From RGIG2206 sp045648425 (GTDB taxonomy: Bacteria; Bacillota; Clostridia; Oscillospirales; Acutalibacteraceae), in assembly GCA_045648425.1 (NCBI GenBank), contig JAZRNV010000013.1:1-8127 (forward strand): DNA of 8,127 bases, given 5' to 3'. The notes beneath the pieces were generated by a model that searched no databases, was not told where the DNA came from, and saw only the letters and a program-made list of their open reading frames with translations. Position 1 is the first letter of the stretch, and each line of letters opens with the position of its first letter. Positions 5,295 to 8,127 of the stretch are shown here, piece after piece. Both the position numbers and the translations under genes were made by a program.

Positions 5295-5362
5295 CCTCAG
5301 GTAGCTTAATTAGCAAAGCGTTGCTCCTGACAGAGACGGCGGTGCAAATCCGTCCCCGAGGT
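5294..5362 (+). ncRNA. tRNA-like cloverleaf in the leader of the zinc-ribbon gene
   Basis: The segment folds like a tRNA. The acceptor-like helix is CCTCAGG (5295-5301) / CCCGAGG (5355-5361) with one A-C mismatch, extendable by A5294-T5362. The D-like arm GCTT/AAGC has an 8-base loop (5304-5319). The T-like arm GGCGG/CCGTC has the 7-base loop TGCAAAT (5338-5354). The middle arm (5320-5337, containing CCTGACA as in tRNA-Val-GAC loops) pairs poorly and there is no variable loop, so it is about 5 bases too short. D-loop GG and T55 are not kept, and no CCA follows. It is therefore not a working tRNA by ordinary rules. It starts at the last base of the sigma gene stop codon and ends 31 bases before the next ATG. 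ACCTC (5294-5298) also complements the GAGGT Shine-Dalgarno (5382-5386). It could be a degenerate tRNA or a regulatory leader. Confidence 0.5.
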
Positions 5363-5393
5363 AAATTCTTATATATCAAGCGAGGTAACAACA

Positions 5394-5675
5394 ATGTTTG
5401 AAGACAAGACCCTTACATGCAAAGAATGCGGCAATGAATTCGTGTTTACCGCCGGTGAGCAGGAATTCTATGCAGAAAAAGGCTTCGAGAATGAGCCCCA
5501 GCGTTGCAAAGCTTGCCGTGACGCAAGAAAGAATGCAGGCAGAGGCCCCAGAGAATATTTTGTAGGCGTTTGCGCCAACTGCGGTGGCGAGGCAAAGGTT
5601 CCCTTCCAGCCCAGCGGTGACCGTCCCATCTATTGCAGCAACTGCTTCAACACCATCAAAGAGCAGGCAGAATAA
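5394..5675 (+). CDS. Double zinc-ribbon protein (zf-trcl plus CxxC-x17-CxxC)
   Basis: Encodes 93 residues with two four-cysteine knuckles. The first is C9-x2-C12 ... C38-x2-C41 around FVFTAGEQEFYAEKGF, the pattern of the zf-trcl probable zinc-ribbon family. The second is C60-x2-C63-x17-C81-x2-C84 with VPFQPSGDRPIYC, the CxxC-x17-CxxC domain. Both should bind zinc; the protein is small and cytosolic, and its biochemical role is unknown, though RNA or ribosome contact is plausible for such ribbons. Start: ATG with GAGGT (5382-5386) 7 bases upstream. This site is the possible target of masking by the 5' strand of the tRNA-like leader. No promoter is evident after the sigma gene, so it is probably the second gene of that mRNA. 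Transcription ends at 5745-5782. Confidence 0.9.
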   Translation: MFEDKTLTCKECGNEFVFTAGEQEFYAEKGFENEPQRCKACRDARKNAGRGPREYFVGVCANCGGEAKVPFQPSGDRPIYCSNCFNTIKEQAE

Positions 5676-5744
5676 TCAGCAATATTAATTTTTTAACTAT
5701 GTTCGCTTTGTAAGTAAGGCCATTGTTATAAATATTGATATGCT

Positions 5745-5782
5745 CGCGGGGTGCATCTTCAGGGGATGCACCCCGCGTTTTT
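5745..5782 (+). terminator. Terminator of the zinc-ribbon gene
   Basis: Perfect 13-bp GC-rich stem CGCGGGGTGCATC (5745-5757) / GATGCACCCCGCG (5765-5777), 7-base loop, then TTTTT. Confidence 0.92.
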
Positions 5783-5814
5783 CACAAAAGAGCGGTTTCG
5801 ACATAATATATGTA

Positions 5815-5844
5815 AAAAAGAGCAAGTATGCACTTGCTCTTTTT
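5815..5844. terminator. Bidirectional terminator before the GNAT gene end
   Basis: Perfect 13-bp stem AAAAAGAGCAAGT (5815-5827) / ACTTGCTCTTTTT (5832-5844) with loop ATGC. Its T-rich arms serve either direction. It mainly ends the GNAT gene read from the right (stop at 5861-5863) and backs up the terminator at 5745-5782. Confidence 0.9.
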
Positions 5845-5860
5845 GTTTTATTTTCGTTTT

Positions 5861-6370
5861 TCACTCTTCACCGTTTATTACCTTACAGTATGCCGAGCGC
5901 TCCTCCCCCGTCGGGGTGCGAAAACGTCCGCAATTTTCAAATCCGCATTTTATAAGAGCATCGCACACCGCCGGCTCTTTTGGATGGGCTCCGCAACGTA
6001 TGCTGTCAACTCCGTTTTCGGCACAGCGCCTGGTGCAAAAATCCACCACTGCGTCAATCACCTCAGCCAAATCGCAGTCTGCACTTACAGACATATGATG
6101 AAGCACAGCGTATTCTCCTGCAGGCCAGCTGCATCCGCCCCCTGCCCGATAGGATGTATCACCCGAAAAATCAAGCACAAAGGCAGCAATAACCTTATTT
6201 TCTTCGACGGTATAGCAGATGCCGTCATCTATATCTCCGAAAACATCATCAAAATCGGGATGCCCGTCACTCCACTTGTCAATAAGGGCGCGGCGATAGA
6301 CTGCACGAGCTTGCTCGTGCAGTTCATAAACAGCTTCCGCCTGCGAATATGACGCTTCCCTTACCATCAT
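5861..6370 (-). CDS. GNAT-like acetyltransferase lacking the usual acetyl-CoA loop
   Basis: Encodes 169 residues. Start ATG 6370 follows GGAGTG (6378-6383). The fold pattern is that of a common Firmicute GNAT family: N-terminal helix region (VREASYSQAEAVYELHEQAR), KWSDGHPDFDDVFGDIDDG (32-50), strands around VIAAFVLDF, then YAVLHHMSV (87-95), which corresponds to strand beta-4, and a C-terminal SIRCGAHPKEPAVCDALIKCGF (123-144) followed by CGR. Family members usually follow beta-4 with an R/Q-x-x-G-x-G/A loop that grips the acetyl-CoA pyrophosphate; here the corresponding SADCDLAEVI has no such Gly-rich loop. The enzyme may be inactive, bind the cofactor weakly, or have another role. Cysteine content is high (8 residues). 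It is a single-gene unit divergent from trmL, with its own promoter at 6390-6418 and terminator at 5815-5844. Substrate unknown. Confidence 0.8.
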   Translation of the reverse strand: MMVREASYSQAEAVYELHEQARAVYRRALIDKWSDGHPDFDDVFGDIDDGICYTVEENKVIAAFVLDFSGDTSYRAGGGCSWPAGEYAVLHHMSVSADCDLAEVIDAVVDFCTRRCAENGVDSIRCGAHPKEPAVCDALIKCGFENCGRFRTPTGEERSAYCKVINGEE

Positions 6371-6389
6371 TTTTTATCACTCCGATTAT

Positions 6390-6418
6390 ATTTTAACCAT
6401 ACGTAAAGATTTTTTCAA
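6390..6418 (-). promoter_or_regulatory. Promoter of the GNAT gene
   Basis: Minus strand TTGAAA (6413-6418), 17 bp, TAAAAT (6390-6395), close upstream of the GGAGTG site. Confidence 0.6.
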
Positions 6419-6436
6419 GGTCCTTAGTGCATTCGG

Positions 6437-6465
6437 TTGAATTTTCGTTAAAGTTGTGGTAAAAT
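6437..6465 (+). promoter_or_regulatory. Promoter of trmL
   Basis: TTGAAT (6437-6442), 17 bp, TAAAAT (6460-6465). Its -35 lies only 18 bp from the -35 of the divergent GNAT promoter. A TATAAT at 6472-6477 has no good -35 at the right spacing. Confidence 0.6.
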
Positions 6466-6496
6466 CACCCCTATAATATGTGAAAGAGGTTACAAT

Positions 6497-6994
6497 ATGG
6501 CAACACTTAATATAGTTATGATGCAACCGCAAATTGCTCCCAACGCAGGCAACGTTGCCCGCACCTGCGCGGTAACCGGTGCCCGTTTGCATCTTGTTGG
6601 CCCTATGGGCTTCGTGCCCGACGACGCCAAGCTTAAGCGCGCAGGCCTGGATTATTGGCATTTGCTCGATATAACCTATTACGAGGATAATGATGAGTTT
6701 TTTGAAAAAAACAAGGGCGGAGAGTTCTTTTTCTTCACCTCAAAGGGCACTCACGCCCACTCAGAGCAAGCTTATCCCGACGGTTGCTTTATTATCTTCG
6801 GCTCCGAGACCAAGGGCTTGCCGGAGCAGCTGCTGCACGACCATCCCGACCGCAGCTTACGCATTCCCATGAGGGGCGAGGCGCGTTGCCTTAACCTTTC
6901 AAATGCCATAGCAATCGCCACCTATGAGGTGCTCAGACAATGGGACTATCCCCTGCTTGAAAACAAAGGAAAGCTGACCATGTTTGACTGGTAA
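6497..6994 (+). CDS. trmL: tRNA (cytidine/uridine(34)-2'-O)-methyltransferase TrmL
   Basis: Encodes 165 residues, the usual size for this minimal SPOUT enzyme, which transfers a methyl group from S-adenosylmethionine to the ribose of the wobble nucleotide in tRNA-Leu isoacceptors (established in E. coli). The three SpoU motifs are intact: PNAGNVARTC (15-24, with Asn16 and Arg22), FIIFGSETKGLPE (98-110, with the conserved Glu104) and IPMRGEARCLNLSNAIAI (123-140), which forms the deep trefoil knot and cofactor pocket. A typical KRAGLDYW segment (47-54) precedes motif 2. Start ATG has GAGGT 6 bases upstream (6486-6490) and a promoter at 6437-6465. It stands alone, divergent from the GNAT gene; no clear intrinsic terminator follows, only the inverted repeat at 7004-7042. 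Confidence 0.95.
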   Translation: MATLNIVMMQPQIAPNAGNVARTCAVTGARLHLVGPMGFVPDDAKLKRAGLDYWHLLDITYYEDNDEFFEKNKGGEFFFFTSKGTHAHSEQAYPDGCFIIFGSETKGLPEQLLHDHPDRSLRIPMRGEARCLNLSNAIAIATYEVLRQWDYPLLENKGKLTMFDW

Positions 6995-7003
6995 TTGGTA
7001 ATT

Positions 7004-7042
7004 TTTGACAAAACACTATATTTATTGTCTGTTTGTGTCAAA
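7004..7042. repeat. Inverted repeat downstream of trmL
   Basis: TTTGACA (7004-7010) and TGTCAAA (7036-7042) are perfect 7-bp inverted arms, extendable to about 11 bp with one extra base (TTTGACA-AAAC against the complement TTTGACACAAAC). The AT-rich centre is too long and the flank lacks a T-run, so it is a poor terminator. It may be an operator for the downstream gene at 7172. Confidence 0.35.
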
Positions 7043-7102
7043 TTTGTTACCTAACCACTACAAATAGTTTCTAAATTGTAACTTTTATTTTGCAAAATCC
7101 CC

Positions 7103-7132
7103 TTTACAAACCTTCTTTTTGAGGTATATACT
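7103..7132 (+). promoter_or_regulatory. Likely promoter of the 7172-7795 gene
   Basis: TTTACA (7103-7108) is followed by overlapping -10 candidates TATATA (7125-7130, 16-bp spacer) and TATACT (7127-7132, 18-bp spacer), about 40 bp before the start codon. Confidence 0.5.
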
Positions 7133-7171
7133 GTTAGTATAAACCACCGAAGAAAGGAAGGCGAGCCGAAT

Positions 7172-7795
7172 ATGAAATTTTACAAAGCTCTGCCCCTTTT
7201 GTCGGTGATTTTTGCTTTGGTTCTATCCTTATCGGTTGTAGGCGTTCTTGGCGCACCTAAAAAGGAATCTCCCCTTGAGAATCAGGTTGTTTACACCCCT
7301 GCCAACACCAATGCCGACCTCTCTTTTGAGGGCACCCGCGTTGTGGCCGTGGCCGAAAAGCAAGAGCAGCAAGTAAAGCGTGTTGATTATGACATCAATC
7401 TTGTTTTAAGAGTGTTGCAGTTAAACCGCGTTTACGGCGATTGGCTCTACGATGACGCCGCCCTTATAGAAGAGGCCCAGCTTTCTCTTATAGACAAGAT
7501 TGAAACGATTGATGGCAAGCAGGTTATCAGCCGCCGGGCGGTGCAAGAGTTTGTTTACACCCTCTACGGTCGCACCGTCGATGCCGACAACACCGATGAA
7601 TATTACATTGTTTCACCTCGCGGCTACGAGCCGATGGGGCACGAAATAACCCAAATAACCGAAAAAGACGGGCTGCTGCTGGTCACCTCCAAGGTGCGTT
7701 TCGGCGGCAACGAGCCCCTCACCGCTCAGACGGTGCTGGCTCCCTGCCAAAACGATTTTGGCTATATGATTCTTTCGGCCGATATTACAGAGTGA
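7172..7795 (+). CDS. Secreted or membrane-anchored protein of unknown function
   Basis: Encodes 207 residues. An N-terminal hydrophobic stretch (about 7-27) follows two Lys/Tyr-rich residues and ends in VLGAPKK, so it is either a signal peptide or a single anchor; there is no lipobox Cys. The rest should be outside the membrane: a short extended linker, a helical region from VDYDINLVLRVLQLNRVYG to the segment ISRRAVQEFVYTLYGRTVDA, and a beta-rich C-terminus (ITQITEKDGLLLVTSKVRFG and the final YMILSADITE) that could be an NTF2-like or cystatin-like fold, which is a guess. I do not recognise a named family. Start ATG follows AAAGGAAGG (7153-7161) at about 10 bases. It is a single-gene unit with promoter at 7103-7132 and terminator at 7801-7831, directly upstream of another lipoprotein gene. 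Confidence 0.85.
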   Translation: MKFYKALPLLSVIFALVLSLSVVGVLGAPKKESPLENQVVYTPANTNADLSFEGTRVVAVAEKQEQQVKRVDYDINLVLRVLQLNRVYGDWLYDDAALIEEAQLSLIDKIETIDGKQVISRRAVQEFVYTLYGRTVDADNTDEYYIVSPRGYEPMGHEITQITEKDGLLLVTSKVRFGGNEPLTAQTVLAPCQNDFGYMILSADITE

Positions 7796-7800
7796 TTTTT

Positions 7801-7831
7801 AGCCTGTCGATAATTCGGCAGGCTGTTTTTG
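7801..7831 (+). terminator. Terminator of the 7172-7795 gene
   Basis: Stem AGCCTGTCG (7801-7809) / CGGCAGGCT (7816-7824) with one G-T pair, then GTTTTTG. It is only about 25 bases from the next start codon, with no room for a full promoter after it, so the next gene may depend on readthrough. Confidence 0.88.
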
Positions 7832-7855
7832 TTTGCAGCACAAGGGGGATTGCTT

Positions 7856-8127
7856 ATGAAAAAGCTGTTGGCACTTATTTTGGTGCTTGTTACGATATTG
7901 ACCTTTACCGCTTGCGGTAATAACGGTGCAGAGGGTTCTTCCTCAAATCAAGGCGATGCCACCGTCACCAAAGAGGGCAAATGTACCGACGGTGTATACG
8001 TTAACAAATGGGCAGGCATCAAGATTGCCCTTGAGGGTATATGGGCGGCTTACGACGGCACCGATTTGCCCGACTTAAACGGCGGCAACACCAAGTTTGG
8101 TGACGACGTTGAGCAATGGTACGACTT
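7856..8127 (+). CDS. Lipoprotein, N-terminal part (cut by window end)
   Basis: Ninety codons are visible before the window ends. Start ATG 7856 has AAGGGGG (7842-7848) 7 bases upstream. Residues 1-20 form a lipoprotein signal (MKKLLALILVLVTILTFTAC, Cys20), followed by a Gly/Ser/Asn linker. The mature part includes GVYVNKWAGIKIALEGIWAAY, reminiscent of Firmicute surface lipoproteins whose domain opens with 'Y.N.~aGI.~~LP.GW'; here a Gly-Ile-Trp replaces the usual Pro-x-Gly-Trp. It follows the 7801-7831 terminator so closely that it may be a readthrough partner of the upstream exported protein. Function unknown. Confidence 0.85.
   Translation, partial: MKKLLALILVLVTILTFTACGNNGAEGSSSNQGDATVTKEGKCTDGVYVNKWAGIKIALEGIWAAYDGTDLPDLNGGNTKFGDDVEQWYD

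Noticed and set aside
5294..5362. Functional tRNA-Val (GAC)
   Set aside because: The acceptor has a mismatch, the anticodon arm pairs poorly, the variable loop and CCA are missing and it is about 5 bases short; kept as a tRNA-like element instead.
5797..5803. Second Spo0A-like heptamer (minus strand)
   Set aside because: It lies between two terminators with no promoter nearby; most likely chance.
5740..6352. Plus-strand open frames between 5740 and 6352
   Set aside because: They are antisense to the GNAT gene or cross terminator stems, and lack ribosome binding sites; the minus-strand gene explains the coding signal.
6472..6477. TATAAT as the -10 of trmL
   Set aside because: No acceptable -35 at 16-18 bp; the TTGAAT/TAAAAT pair at 6437-6465 fits better.
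1..8127. CRISPR array, rRNA, prophage or insertion sequence
   Set aside because: No regularly spaced short repeats, rRNA signatures, phage structural genes or transposase frames were seen.

Overview
The window looks like chromosomal DNA of a gut-type Clostridia (Oscillospiraceae/Ruminococcaceae-like Firmicute). This rests on strong GGAGG-type ribosome binding sites, sigma-A promoters with 17-bp spacers, many MKK-type lipoprotein signals, a SigH-like sigma factor, a cobalamin riboswitch, and a hairpin-rich inverted-repeat element of a kind I recall from such genomes. The species cannot be named from the sequence.

Region 1 (1-1500, minus strand) is accessory. A 128-bp inverted-repeat element (104-231) is followed by two unrelated single-gene units of 141 codons each. 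One gene is a small acidic protein that faintly resembles WapI-type immunity proteins, the other a small lipoprotein. Each unit has its own promoter, and the genes are framed by the same hairpin (ATCCGCCCGA-TTTC) and by a repeated 3' 'tail' that could encode (F)LIA..Q.AIKG-stop. Three tails are present for two genes, at a period of about 580-590 bp.

Region 2 (1500-4240) concerns the cell surface. A promoter and a cobalamin riboswitch lead a DUF4430 (transcobalamin-like) lipoprotein. Convergent to it are two tandem paralogous lipoproteins, each with a Big2-type Ig-like domain and a degenerate CAP/SCP-like domain. A strong intrinsic terminator lies between the paralogues.

Region 3 (4240-5850) starts with an AT-rich gene-free stretch carrying a good sigma-A promoter and one Spo0A-box-like heptamer, followed by a SigH-like sigma factor gene. 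Its stop codon abuts a tRNA-like cloverleaf that forms the leader of a double zinc-ribbon protein gene. The 5' strand of the cloverleaf is also complementary to that gene's Shine-Dalgarno sequence, so it could act as a translational switch. Two perfect-stem terminators close the block.

Region 4 (5860-7000) holds divergent genes for a GNAT-like acetyltransferase, which lacks the usual acetyl-CoA loop, and the tRNA methyltransferase TrmL. Their promoters are back to back. Region 5 (7000-8127) holds a secreted or membrane-anchored protein of unknown function, a terminator, and the start of another lipoprotein cut by the window edge.

The observations most worth following are the tRNA-like leader of the zinc-ribbon gene, the repeated single-gene units, and the riboswitch-controlled DUF4430 lipoprotein.
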